A stretch of DNA of 64,000 nucleotides, taken from NCBI GenBank assembly GCA_963797475.1, contig CAWCPR010000001.1, positions 992,001-1,056,000 of the forward strand, written 5' to 3'. Below are positions 52,008-60,447 of this stretch, one piece after another. Below the pieces are notes generated by a model, which saw only the letters and a program-made list of their open reading frames with translations, was not told the origin of the DNA and made no database searches. The DNA comes from CAWCPR01 sp963797475 (GTDB lineage Bacteria; Chloroflexota; Anaerolineae; Anaerolineales; UBA4823). Position numbers and translations under genes: made by a program. The stretch's first letter is position 1; every line of letters begins with the position of its first letter.

Positions 52008-52613
52008 TTATTTTTCCTGGGCGAGATGAGACACATCCGCTACCAGCTTTTGTGTCTCCATTCCAAAGGGATAGGTTAGCCGCCAATTTCCTTGTTTGTC
52101 GATCGCATAGGTGATCGCGGTATGATCTACCAGATATCCGGCTGCGCTGCCCGTGTCTTGCTTCTCGTGATATACGCCGTAGTGCTTCCAAACCGGCCCA
52201 AGCTCTGCTTCGGTCCCGGTCAGGCCAATAATGGACGGATCAAAATTCGCCAGGTGGGCTTTGAGTTTTTCGGGGGTATCGCGCTGTGGGTCAACAGTGA
52301 TGAAGACAAATTCAACTTTTTGCGCCAGATCTCCGAGGGCGCTTCTCACTTTTTTAAATTCAGACAGCGTCACCGGACAAACATCCGGACAATTGGTATA
52401 ACCGAAGAAGATCAACACGACTTTTCCCTGCTGGTCGCTCAACCGGAAGGGGAGTCCGTCTTGATTGGTTAGAGTAAAATCGGCCGCGGGGGCCGGTGGA
52501 TCAATCAATGAACCCTGATAAGCATATGGCCTGGCAAAGACCTGCCATGCCACCAACATTAAACCCAGGCCAATGATTACCCCCAGGCCCAGGATGGCAA
52601 ACCTTGATTTCAT
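52008..52613 (-). CDS. SCO1/SenC family copper chaperone for cytochrome oxidase
   Basis: 201 residues. An N-terminal membrane anchor (about 5-27) and a thioredoxin fold with the copper site Cys75-x3-Cys79 ('GYTNCPDVCP') and His164 ('YLVDHTAIT'). 'FVFITVDPQRDTPEKL' is the conserved middle. SCO proteins load copper into the CuA centre of subunit II and keep its cysteines reduced. The gene is followed after 4 bases by the cupredoxin-like gene. Confidence 0.95.
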   Translation of the reverse strand: MKSRFAILGLGVIIGLGLMLVAWQVFARPYAYQGSLIDPPAPAADFTLTNQDGLPFRLSDQQGKVVLIFFGYTNCPDVCPVTLSEFKKVRSALGDLAQKVEFVFITVDPQRDTPEKLKAHLANFDPSIIGLTGTEAELGPVWKHYGVYHEKQDTGSAAGYLVDHTAITYAIDKQGNWRLTYPFGMETQKLVADVSHLAQEK

Positions 52614-52635
52614 AATTTAATCCGCTTTCAAATAA

Positions 52636-52793
52636 TTAATCTTGCTGGTAGAGCATTAATGGGCCTACAAGGTGCGCCCAACCCCATTTCACCGTACAGA
52701 TTTCAACCTCCTGGTAGACCCAGGCTTTAGTTCGGGGAGAACCCGCTTCAGTCTCAGGATCCACTCCCAGGAGGCGCAGCCAGTTATCGACAT
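52636..52793 (-). pseudogene. Possible small gene after ctaE, frameshifted near its start
   Basis: Downstream of the subunit III stop an ATG at 52793 has AGGA just before it, but its frame ends after 34 codons. From codon 3 the neighbouring frame runs 'NWLRLLGVDPETEAGSP...VKWGWAHLVGPLMLYQQD' to a TAA at 52636-52638, and looks like coding sequence. Adding one base (a second G after TCG) gives a continuous protein of 52 residues. No family recognised. Confidence 0.35.
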
Positions 52794-52806
52794 TTTTCCT
52801 ACCCGC

Positions 52807-53385
52807 TCAGGAGATGACGTGTCCTATCAGGTAGAGAGCCGGGTAGAAGAAGATCCAAACCAGGTCGACGAAGTGCCAATAGACAGCGCCGGCCTCGACA
52901 GCCCAGTGGCGTTCGGCGGAATACAGCCCCTTGCGTCCATTGCGATAAATTACTGCCAAAAGTATTACACCGGACAAAACATGAAAGGCATGAAAACCTG
53001 TCATCGTATAGAACAGCGACCACACGACGTCATGATCCGGACCATAAGGGGCGATTTGCCATTCAACCCCAACCACACCGATCAGGAACAGAACGCCTAA
53101 AACCAGGGTGATCAAGGTGCCGCGCAGAAATGCTTTTTGGTCCCCAAAAGAGATGGCAGTCTCGGCCCTGTTCATGAAGAAGCTGCTGGCCAACAGCATT
53201 GACGTCACGATCAAGCCCAACACCTGGCTGACTTCCGGACGCTGTTGTGAGCCGAGCAGGTAGAAGCGAGCGACTAACAAACCGCCAAAAACAAATGCAT
53301 CGGAAAGGATGAATAACCACAATCCAATCCGGTTGGTGACCAGTTTCTTTCGATAATCCGCCATGGGTAAAGTCTGGGTCGACAT
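52807..53385 (-). CDS. ctaE: Cytochrome c oxidase subunit III
   Basis: 192 residues with five hydrophobic helices, the short form of subunit III found in caa3-type oxidases. 'LWLFILSDAFVFGGLLVARFYLL' and the last helices 'TGFHAFHVLSGVILLAVIY' and 'HWAVEAGAVYWHFVDLVWIFFYPALYL' are diagnostic. The start overlaps the subunit IV stop by one base (TAATG). Confidence 0.95.
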   Translation of the reverse strand: MSTQTLPMADYRKKLVTNRIGLWLFILSDAFVFGGLLVARFYLLGSQQRPEVSQVLGLIVTSMLLASSFFMNRAETAISFGDQKAFLRGTLITLVLGVLFLIGVVGVEWQIAPYGPDHDVVWSLFYTMTGFHAFHVLSGVILLAVIYRNGRKGLYSAERHWAVEAGAVYWHFVDLVWIFFYPALYLIGHVIS

Positions 53386-53597
53386 TATTGGCTCTCCTCC
53401 TCACCGGCGAACAAGCGTGGCAGGTGCATATAGTCGCGCATAATAAAATACGCCTTGAATATCGCGATGGCGATGAGCGGCTGCCACCAACCGATTGCGA
53501 CCGAGCCGACCATAAACTCTCCAATCGTGAACACCGCCAGAATGATAATCACGCCTACCCCGATCCGATAAGCTTCAGCCTTCTTTTGCTCGTCCAT
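53385..53597 (-). CDS. Cytochrome c oxidase subunit IV-like small membrane protein
   Basis: 70 residues with two hydrophobic helices ('IGVGVIIILAVFTIGEFMVG' and 'WWQPLIAIAIFKAYFIMRDYMHL'). The second matches the 'K..lv..yFMhl' end of prokaryotic COX4. It lies between subunits I and III and overlaps subunit III by one base. Structural role in the oxidase. Confidence 0.85.
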   Translation of the reverse strand: MDEQKKAEAYRIGVGVIIILAVFTIGEFMVGSVAIGWWQPLIAIAIFKAYFIMRDYMHLPRLFAGEEESQ

Positions 53598-53617
53598 TGT
53601 TTTTTCTCTCCTTTCAA

Positions 53618-55552
53618 TTAATCCGCACCGGCCGGCGCGACAACCGGTCCAACAGGCTGCTCAGGCGGAATAACCCTCGGAGCACGCTCCTTGTCGATGT
53701 CGACATAAGCCGAGCCTGCTAACCCATAATCGTAAGGCTCGCCGATCACGGTGAAGGGTCGCTCGTAATTCAAAACCGGGATTGGCGAGGCCAGTTGGAA
53801 TTCAGGCGAGCGTGACCGCCAGGGATTACTGACAGCCGCCTGGCCGCGTGCAGCGCTGTATACGATGTTGATAAATGCGATCAGGACCGAAGTGCCGATG
53901 ATAAATCCGGCGATAGTGATAAAAATGTGCGTCGTTTGAATGCCCAGGGAGGGGTCGTAATCCCCAATTCGCCGGCGCATGCCCAACAAACCCACCTGCA
54001 TTTGCCCCAGCGATTGGACATAAAAAGCAGGCAGCATCATAAAGAAATGAAGCTTTCCCAGCCTTTCATTGTACATGCGCCCGGTTATCTTCGGAAACCA
54101 GTAATAGATCGCGGCGAAGAATGGGAAAACGAACCCCCCAAACATGGTTGCATGGAAATGCCCCACAATCCAGTAGGTGTCCTGCAGGTGCAGGTCGGTG
54201 GAGACAGTACCGTTGGGAGGGCCGCTCAGCCCACCCAACAGGAAGATCGATATTGCGCCTAAAACGAAGAGCATCGGGGTTTCAAAACTCATCTTCCCCT
54301 GCCAGATTGTAGCAACCCAACTGAAGAACTTGACCCCGGTCGGGACCGACACCAACAACGTTGTGTACATAAACGGGACGCGCAGATAAGAGGCCATTCC
54401 GGAGGTGAACATGTGATGGGCCCACACCAGGAATCCCACGAGGGCAATACCCATCGAAGACATGGCGACCCAGCGATATCCGAACAACGGTTTGCGGACA
54501 AAAACCGGCAGCAGCTCACTGATCACGCCTAACCCGGTCAGGATGAAGACGTATACAGCCGGGTGTGAATAAAACCAGAACAGGTGTTGGAACAAGATGG
54601 GGTCACCGCCCAAGTTCGGGTCGAAAAAGCTCATCCCGAATATCCGTTCGAAAAGCACCAATTGAAAGGCAAGGGCGATCAACTGTGTGGCGGTCGCGCT
54701 GATGATGGCGGTAGCGAAAGCTGACCAGACGAAGATCGGCATACGGAAATAATTCATCCCGGGAGCCCGCAGCCTCACGATCGTAACAATAATGTTTAAT
54801 GATCCAAGAATTGAAGACAGGCCGAACAGATACACCCCCAGGAAGAACATATCCATCCCCAAAGGCGCCCGCACGCTTAATGGTGGGTAGCCTGTCCAAC
54901 CGGTGTCAAAACCACCCAGGAAAAGCGTGCTCACCAATAAGATCGCCGCCGGCACATTGATCCAATAAGCAAATGCGTTCAAGCGTGGGAAAGCCATATC
55001 ATTCGCCCCGATCAAGAGTGGGACCAGGTAGTTTGACATCGCCGCCACGCCCAGGAGCATTCCAAAAATCATCACGATCCCATGCAGGCTCATGATGGTG
55101 TTGTAATTTTCCAGCGGCAGGAACTGGATGCCGGGGGCTGCCAGCTCGGTGCGGAATGTGAGCGCAAAAGAGCCTGCCAGGGAAAGCATGAGCAGACAGG
55201 TCACCCCGTATTGAATGCCGATGACTTTATGATCGAAAGAAACGCTCAAATAACGCGCCCAGCCCAACTCATGTGTATCGTGCGGGTGTTCGGATGTTTC
55301 TTCACCTTTTGCCCACTTGACCCAGTCTGCCATCACGCCGGTGCCGATCATAAAACCCACCGCCCCAAAAACTGCTCCAAGCACCCAGGCCGGCTGGGTA
55401 AATCCAAAATTGGCGGCATTCCAGGCTTGCAGGCCTAATCCCAGGCGGATGAGGCTAACCAGCAGCGAGCCAGCCAGCGTTCCAAAGATGAAACCAATCA
55501 GCCCGCGCACGAGACTCAAAGAGAATAGGTTTACTTTCGTTTTTTCATTCAT
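53618..55552 (-). CDS. ctaD: Cytochrome c oxidase subunit I (heme-copper oxidase, caa3 type)
   Basis: 644 residues. Twelve core helices and two extra. 'NTIMSLHGIVMIFG' holds a heme a ligand His; 'FWFYSHPAVYVFIL' is the CuB His plus cross-linked Tyr region; 'WAHHMFTSG' has two CuB His; 'DTYWIVGHFHATMFGG' carries the heme His ligands near helix X. The N-terminal 100 residues include a subdomain with two more helices. This is the site of oxygen reduction and proton pumping. It sits between subunits II and IV in the operon. Confidence 0.97.
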   Translation of the reverse strand: MNEKTKVNLFSLSLVRGLIGFIFGTLAGSLLVSLIRLGLGLQAWNAANFGFTQPAWVLGAVFGAVGFMIGTGVMADWVKWAKGEETSEHPHDTHELGWARYLSVSFDHKVIGIQYGVTCLLMLSLAGSFALTFRTELAAPGIQFLPLENYNTIMSLHGIVMIFGMLLGVAAMSNYLVPLLIGANDMAFPRLNAFAYWINVPAAILLVSTLFLGGFDTGWTGYPPLSVRAPLGMDMFFLGVYLFGLSSILGSLNIIVTIVRLRAPGMNYFRMPIFVWSAFATAIISATATQLIALAFQLVLFERIFGMSFFDPNLGGDPILFQHLFWFYSHPAVYVFILTGLGVISELLPVFVRKPLFGYRWVAMSSMGIALVGFLVWAHHMFTSGMASYLRVPFMYTTLLVSVPTGVKFFSWVATIWQGKMSFETPMLFVLGAISIFLLGGLSGPPNGTVSTDLHLQDTYWIVGHFHATMFGGFVFPFFAAIYYWFPKITGRMYNERLGKLHFFMMLPAFYVQSLGQMQVGLLGMRRRIGDYDPSLGIQTTHIFITIAGFIIGTSVLIAFINIVYSAARGQAAVSNPWRSRSPEFQLASPIPVLNYERPFTVIGEPYDYGLAGSAYVDIDKERAPRVIPPEQPVGPVVAPAGAD

Positions 55553-55597
55553 AAAAAGATCCTCCTCGCCATAAGTATTGAGTGTCCGGGCGCCTGG

Positions 55598-57058
55598 CTA
55601 TTTCAGGCTCTTAATAAATTCGATAATGTCAGCGATTTGTTTATCCGTAATATTGTTCTGTTGGACAATATCCGCTGGCATAATATTGGTAAATCCCTCG
55701 ACAATCTTGGCGCCCGGGTTTTTGATCAATTCGATCAGGTAAGCATCATCCACCGTAACGGTCGATCCATCGTCCATGGTGACCTGGCTGCCATAAACGC
55801 CTTTCCAACTCGGGCCCACCAGCTTGGTCCCATCCACCGTATGGCAAGCAATGCAGCCGAATTTTTGAGCATCCCGCTGCCCGCGCACGACCGGATCGCT
55901 CAATTCGCCGGTTTGCTCGACCACCCAGGCATCGAAATCGGCTTGCGATAAAACTTTCACAGGGGCTAACATGTAAGCGTGCTGCAAACCGCACAATTCC
56001 GCGCAGCGTACCTTATATTCGCCAATTTTCGTTGGCGTAATGCGAAGTTGGCGCTCAAATTCCTGCCCACCTGGCAGAGCGTCCTGCTTCACCCGAAATT
56101 CAGGCACCCAGAACGAATGGATCACATCGTTAGAAGATAATCGTAGCAAGACTTGTTGGTTAACAGCGAGCATCAAATCCGTCCCGACGATGCCGGTATC
56201 CGGGTACTCAAAGCGCCAGGACCACTGCTGCCCGATCACCTTGATTTCCATGGCATGGGGATCGGCGCGCATCGTTTCAGCCAGGGAAGACCCGCCCAGG
56301 TAAGCGAAATACAATACGGTGATCAATGGAGCCACCGTCCACAGCACCTCGAGTCGCGCATTCCCTTCGATATGGGCGGCATCGCTGTCGTCACCGCGCT
56401 TACGCCTGAAGACCACGATGCTATAAACCATAAATACAACGATCAGGGAGAAAAGGAAGGCGATGACCTTAAATTCCAGGTTGAAAAGATTATCGATAGG
56501 CACCGCCTGGGCGCTGGCTTCTACCGGCAACAAATGTACGTAATTCAAACCAACAATCAGCATGGCAGTGACGATCACGACCAGAAATGCCGCGATGACG
56601 AGATGTTTCATATCTGTTCTCCTATTCTCAACATTCATGACCGCATCAAGGCGTTCGGCCAGCGGCCGGATGAGTGCCCCCGGTTTTTCATCTCCATAAG
56701 TCCATTCCTCTAACCAATCATCAATTTGGGAAGCGGCCAGTGTGCGGCGATCATATACAATCGCCTCCTTGGCGCTCTGTAAAGAAAGTAAAACGACGCG
56801 CAGTTTCTTTTCGCCTTCAACAAAACGTGCCAAAAACTCATCTCGATTGAGGAGCTCATCGTCGTAATCAACGATGATCAAATCTGGCGTCAACTTTTCC
56901 AGGGCAGCTAAAGCCTCGTCCAGGCTGGTCACCACCCCAACTACCGTCACCCCAGCCCCCTGCCGTTCTCGCAGCAGGCTGCGCAGTCCCTGACCGAAGA
57001 GCGGATGGCTGGAGGCAATCAAAACACGGCGGGGTCTCGCCGGATTGAAACTTAACAT
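55598..57058 (-). CDS. ctaC: Cytochrome c oxidase subunit II with C-terminal cytochrome c, in frame with an N-terminal receiver-like domain
   Basis: The 486-codon frame has two parts. Codons 1-149 resemble a NarL-type receiver ('RRVLIASSHPLFGQGLRSLL', 'DLIIVDYDDE'), with the acidic pair replaced by Ser-Ser, so probably inactive. From Met150 (ATG at 56611, preceded by AGGAG in its own ribosome-binding site) comes caa3 subunit II: two helices, 'GQQWSWRFEYP', CuA ligands His165, Cys203, Glu205, Cys207, His211 and Met214 (subunit II numbering), then a cytochrome c with Cys253-Ile-Ala-Cys-His257 and Met311. So subunit II may be made alone from the internal start, or as a fusion. First gene of the oxidase operon. 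Confidence 0.9.
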   Translation of the reverse strand: MLSFNPARPRRVLIASSHPLFGQGLRSLLRERQGAGVTVVGVVTSLDEALAALEKLTPDLIIVDYDDELLNRDEFLARFVEGEKKLRVVLLSLQSAKEAIVYDRRTLAASQIDDWLEEWTYGDEKPGALIRPLAERLDAVMNVENRRTDMKHLVIAAFLVVIVTAMLIVGLNYVHLLPVEASAQAVPIDNLFNLEFKVIAFLFSLIVVFMVYSIVVFRRKRGDDSDAAHIEGNARLEVLWTVAPLITVLYFAYLGGSSLAETMRADPHAMEIKVIGQQWSWRFEYPDTGIVGTDLMLAVNQQVLLRLSSNDVIHSFWVPEFRVKQDALPGGQEFERQLRITPTKIGEYKVRCAELCGLQHAYMLAPVKVLSQADFDAWVVEQTGELSDPVVRGQRDAQKFGCIACHTVDGTKLVGPSWKGVYGSQVTMDDGSTVTVDDAYLIELIKNPGAKIVEGFTNIMPADIVQQNNITDKQIADIIEFIKSLK

Positions 57059-57193
57059 CTACCCTGGTTCCTTAAGGTTATCGTTGTTAGCCTACCCTGA
57101 AAAAGCCCGATAATACCTGTATTAATTTACCAAAGGTGATCTTAATTGTCATCCACCAACCATTTGCAAAGGAGCGATATTGAAATGCACGGA

Positions 57194-57219
57194 GGGGTGA
57201 TTTTCAAATCACCCCTTTT
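57194..57219 (+). terminator. Perfect hairpin with T run upstream of the AlkZ-like gene
   Basis: GGGGTGATTT (57194-57203) pairs with AAATCACCCC (57206-57215) around two bases, followed by TTTT. It has the shape of an intrinsic terminator on the plus strand, yet no plus-strand gene lies upstream in the preceding 4 kb, so it may be an attenuator or mark a small RNA. Confidence 0.7.
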
Positions 57220-57298
57220 GCAGCATTACCAACGGTTCTTAGGGAACTTCCGCACATTCCTGCGGCGAAACTCCATGGTATAACTGAAGGCGGGGAAA

Positions 57299-58162
57299 AT
57301 GGGTATGCCGATGATAACGAACGAAACTATTCAGGAATATCGCTCGAAAAGTTTCTTCCTCCAACCCGGGCAGCGTGTGACCCAAATCGACGAAGCGATC
57401 AATTTCGTCAAAAAGCGCGGTTTCATCTTCTTCTGGCCGATCACCGGTATCACAATGCCAAGCCTGTGGACCGCCGTTGCCGGCGATCGCCCGGTAGCTG
57501 ACGCCCATGACGACCCTGGGCATGTCACCTGGGGCTGGAAGGATTCGCTGCTCGGCCAAAAACGATGGTATTACGCCAAAGTGCTGCGAAAAAAAGCGAC
57601 CATCATTGACCTGGATATCGTCCCAAATTTTTACGCCCTTTCCGATAATTATGGCTCACCCGAAGATGATTATCTGACCTTGTACGAACAAGGCCGCCTG
57701 ACACAAGAAGCAAGAATTATCTACGAAACCATTTTAGAAGAAGGGCCAATCGACACGGTCGCTCTGCGGCGCGCGACCAGACTCACCAGCCGGGAAAGCG
57801 ACCACCGTTTCAACCGTTCGCTGACAGAGCTGCAAACCGATTTCAAAATCCTGCCCATCGGCGTGGCGCAGGCAGGCGGTTGGAATTACGCATTCATCTA
57901 CGAGATCGTCGCCCGCCACTATCCCGAACTACCCAACCAGGCGCATTCATTAAAAGAATCCCATGCGCGCCAGAAGCTCCTCGAGCTTTACTTCAGCTCC
58001 GTGGGGGCCGCACAAATCGCCGATATCGTTAAACTGTTCGGCTGGGAACCTGAACAGGCAGAAAGCTCGGTCAATAAACTGGTCGAGACAGGGAAGTTAA
58101 TCCGTGGCTTGCAGGCCGATGGGCAAAAGGGGGAATGGATCGCGTTGAAGGATCTGGTTTAG
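57299..58162 (+). CDS. Winged-helix protein of the AlkZ/YcaQ-like family
   Basis: 287 residues; GGGGAAA lies before the ATG, with further in-frame ATGs at 57305 and 57311. It has the layout of AlkZ-like (HTH_42) proteins: a repeated winged-helix core, 'FFLQPGQRVTQIDEAINFVKKRG', 'RWYYAKVLRKKATIIDL', 'LTSRESDHRFNRSLTELQTDFKILPIG' and a C-terminal winged helix ending in 'LIRGLQADGQKGEWIAL'. AlkZ and YcaQ are DNA glycosylases that open interstrand cross-links or remove alkylated bases; many relatives are uncharacterised, and the QxQ/QxD catalytic motif is not clear here. An unrelated terminator-like hairpin is 80 bases upstream. Confidence 0.7.
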   Translation: MGMPMITNETIQEYRSKSFFLQPGQRVTQIDEAINFVKKRGFIFFWPITGITMPSLWTAVAGDRPVADAHDDPGHVTWGWKDSLLGQKRWYYAKVLRKKATIIDLDIVPNFYALSDNYGSPEDDYLTLYEQGRLTQEARIIYETILEEGPIDTVALRRATRLTSRESDHRFNRSLTELQTDFKILPIGVAQAGGWNYAFIYEIVARHYPELPNQAHSLKESHARQKLLELYFSSVGAAQIADIVKLFGWEPEQAESSVNKLVETGKLIRGLQADGQKGEWIALKDLV

Positions 58163-58363
58163 CAATTGGGGCGCCTCGCCTTAAACATGCCGGCAGGCAC
58201 AGACCTGGCGGCAGCTAACTGGCTGGTGCGTTGGAAAATGCTGTATAATCACCCACAGGGGTTCATTCACCCTGGGCACGGCGTGATTCGGGACCGCTCG
58301 CCGGCCAGCCCAGCCAGATAATTGACTTCAGGGACGGAGCGATAGAATTTAAGGAGCTGGAAA

Positions 58364-59404
58364 ATGCCCTCTTCAGCCGATGATCACGTCAAGATAATCA
58401 CGATCGAGCGTCACATCCTCGACGAACAACGCAGTCATCCTGAGGCTACCGGCGTATTAACCAGCCTGCTTTACGATATCGCCCTGGCAGGTAAAGTGAT
58501 CGCCAGCAAAACCACCCGCGCCGGCCTGGCTGAGATTCTCGGACGCACAGAGGAGATCAATATACAGGGCGAACAGGTGCAAAAACTCGACCGGCTGGCA
58601 GACCTGACGATCTACCGCCTTAACGATCACACCGGCAGATTGGCGGTTTTGGGCTCTGAAGAGCACGAACATCCACTCATGATCCCCGAACAGTACCCAA
58701 CAGGTAAATACGTGCTGCTTTATGATCCCCTGGATGGGTCTACCAACATTGACTTCAATATTCCGATCGGGACCATCTTCGCTATTTACCACCGGATTAG
58801 CGAAACCGGCCCGGGTACGTTAGAAGACTGTTTGCAGCCGGGGCGAAACCTGATCGCCGCTGGCTATATCATCTACGGTTCCAGCACCATGTTGGTTTAT
58901 ACAACCGGGATGGGCGTGCATGGTTTCACATTGGATCCCACTGTAGGCGAGTTCCTGCTTTCCCATCCCTATATTCGAATCCCGGAAAAGCCCGTTTATT
59001 TCAGCGGAAATTTGGGGTATTATCGCTATTGGAGCACTGGGGTTCAGCACTTCACCCAATATCTGCAAGGAGATTTTGGGGGTCCGAAGGATCTCTCTTT
59101 GCGCTATATCGGATCGCTGGTTGCAGATTTCCACCGCAACCTGTTGTCCGGCGGGATCTTCTACTACCCTATCGACAGCCGGGACCCGGGGAAGACGCAT
59201 GGAAAACTGCGCCTGCTTTACGAAGCAGGGCCTCTGGCTTTCATCGCCGAACAGGCCGGGGGTTTAGCCTCGGACGGCGCTCACAATATCCTGGATGTCG
59301 AACCGACCTCACTGCACCAGCGCACCCCGCTTTACATTGGCAACCGCGAGCTTGTCGAAAAAGCGGAAGAATTTATCCGCCAGCATGACCTTGTTACGCA
59401 GTAA
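58364..59404 (+). CDS. fbp: Fructose-1,6-bisphosphatase, class I
   Basis: Hydrolyses fructose-1,6-bisphosphate to fructose-6-phosphate in gluconeogenesis. 346 residues. The metal and phosphate site 'LLYDPLDGSTNIDFNIPIGTIFAIY' is intact, preceded by 'LGSEEHEHPLMI', and 'GKLRLLYEAGPLAFIAEQAGG' is the sugar-binding end. AAGGAGCTGG precedes the ATG. A TATAAT at 58244-58249, about 115 bases upstream, may be its -10 element. Fits with ppdK and glgA/C/malQ. Confidence 0.95.
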   Translation: MPSSADDHVKIITIERHILDEQRSHPEATGVLTSLLYDIALAGKVIASKTTRAGLAEILGRTEEINIQGEQVQKLDRLADLTIYRLNDHTGRLAVLGSEEHEHPLMIPEQYPTGKYVLLYDPLDGSTNIDFNIPIGTIFAIYHRISETGPGTLEDCLQPGRNLIAAGYIIYGSSTMLVYTTGMGVHGFTLDPTVGEFLLSHPYIRIPEKPVYFSGNLGYYRYWSTGVQHFTQYLQGDFGGPKDLSLRYIGSLVADFHRNLLSGGIFYYPIDSRDPGKTHGKLRLLYEAGPLAFIAEQAGGLASDGAHNILDVEPTSLHQRTPLYIGNRELVEKAEEFIRQHDLVTQ

Positions 59405-59428
59405 AACAACCCATATGGAGAATAAATT

Positions 59429-60361
59429 ATGATCGAAGTCGCCATTATGGTGGAAGGCCAGAATGGATTGAACTGGCCGCGCTGGAAGCGTATTACCCAG
59501 GTGGTAGAGGAATCGGGCTATGCTGGCCTGTTTCGTTCCGATCATTATACGAACGCCAATCCACCAGACCAGGATTCACTGGAGCTCTGGGTCTCGCTAA
59601 CCTGGCTGGCGGACCACACCAACAGCATCCAATTTGGCCCACTGGTAACCCCGGTATCGTTTCGCCACCCCTCGATGACCGCCCGAATGGCGGCAGCTTT
59701 GGATGATCTTTCCGGTGGGCGTCTGGTCCTCGGCATTGGCGCCGGCTGGCAAGAACGTGAGCATGAGAAATTCGGCTGGGACCTGCTCAATATCGATGAA
59801 CGTTTTATCCGTTATGAAGAAGGTTTGCAGGTCATCACCCGTTTATTGGGCAGCGATTCGCCGGTTGACTTTCAAGGGAAGTATTTTTGCTTGAAAGAGG
59901 CGCTCTTGCTGCCCAGGCCTGAGCGACCCGCCGGCCCACTGATCCTGGTCGGTGGCAACGGAAAAAGGCGCACACTTCCATTGGCTGCTCGTTACGCACA
60001 AGAATGGAACGCTGTCTATCTGACTCCTTCGACATTTGCCGAGTATTCCGCCCGCCTGGATGAGCTGCTGCTCCAGGAAAACCGTAGACCTGAGGATGTC
60101 CGCCGGTCGATGATGACCGGCTGTGAATTCGGACGTGACCAGGCGCAGGTAAATCGCAAGGTTTCTGCACGCACCAAAGGTCAACGTACGGCGGATGAAT
60201 TGAAAGCCAGGGGGGTACTGGTGGGTACCAACAGCGAATTTGTCGACCAGTTGGGTGCCTTAGCAGAAGCTGGCGTACAGCGAGTGATGCTGCAATGGTT
60301 GAACCTGGACGATCTTGACGGGTTAGAGGCCCTGGCCGCCGGTGTATTACCCCAGGTTTGA
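59429..60361 (+). CDS. LLM-class (luciferase-like) flavin- or F420-dependent oxidoreductase
   Basis: 310 residues of the luciferase-like TIM barrel: 'GYAGLFRSDHY', 'TNSIQFGPLVTPVSFRHPSMTARMAAALDDLSGGRLVLGIGAGW' and 'EGLQVITRLL'. The 'GAGW..EH..FG' stretch is common in the F420-dependent branch, but the cofactor cannot be fixed from sequence and no F420 genes are in the window. Substrate unknown. It follows fbp by 24 bases. Confidence 0.88.
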   Translation: MIEVAIMVEGQNGLNWPRWKRITQVVEESGYAGLFRSDHYTNANPPDQDSLELWVSLTWLADHTNSIQFGPLVTPVSFRHPSMTARMAAALDDLSGGRLVLGIGAGWQEREHEKFGWDLLNIDERFIRYEEGLQVITRLLGSDSPVDFQGKYFCLKEALLLPRPERPAGPLILVGGNGKRRTLPLAARYAQEWNAVYLTPSTFAEYSARLDELLLQENRRPEDVRRSMMTGCEFGRDQAQVNRKVSARTKGQRTADELKARGVLVGTNSEFVDQLGALAEAGVQRVMLQWLNLDDLDGLEALAAGVLPQV

Positions 60362-60447
60362 AGACCCCTTGCGTAAAATCAGGTTGATCCAAATTACGCT
60401 AGAATCCACGCTAAATTGTCAGGAAAAGATTTGCTTGGGAGGATGAG

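Noticed and set aside
58163..58363. RNA gene in the GC-rich gap before fbp
   Set aside because: Several short stems can be drawn, but no tRNA-like or known ncRNA shape was found; a TATAAT nearby suggests it is simply the fbp leader.
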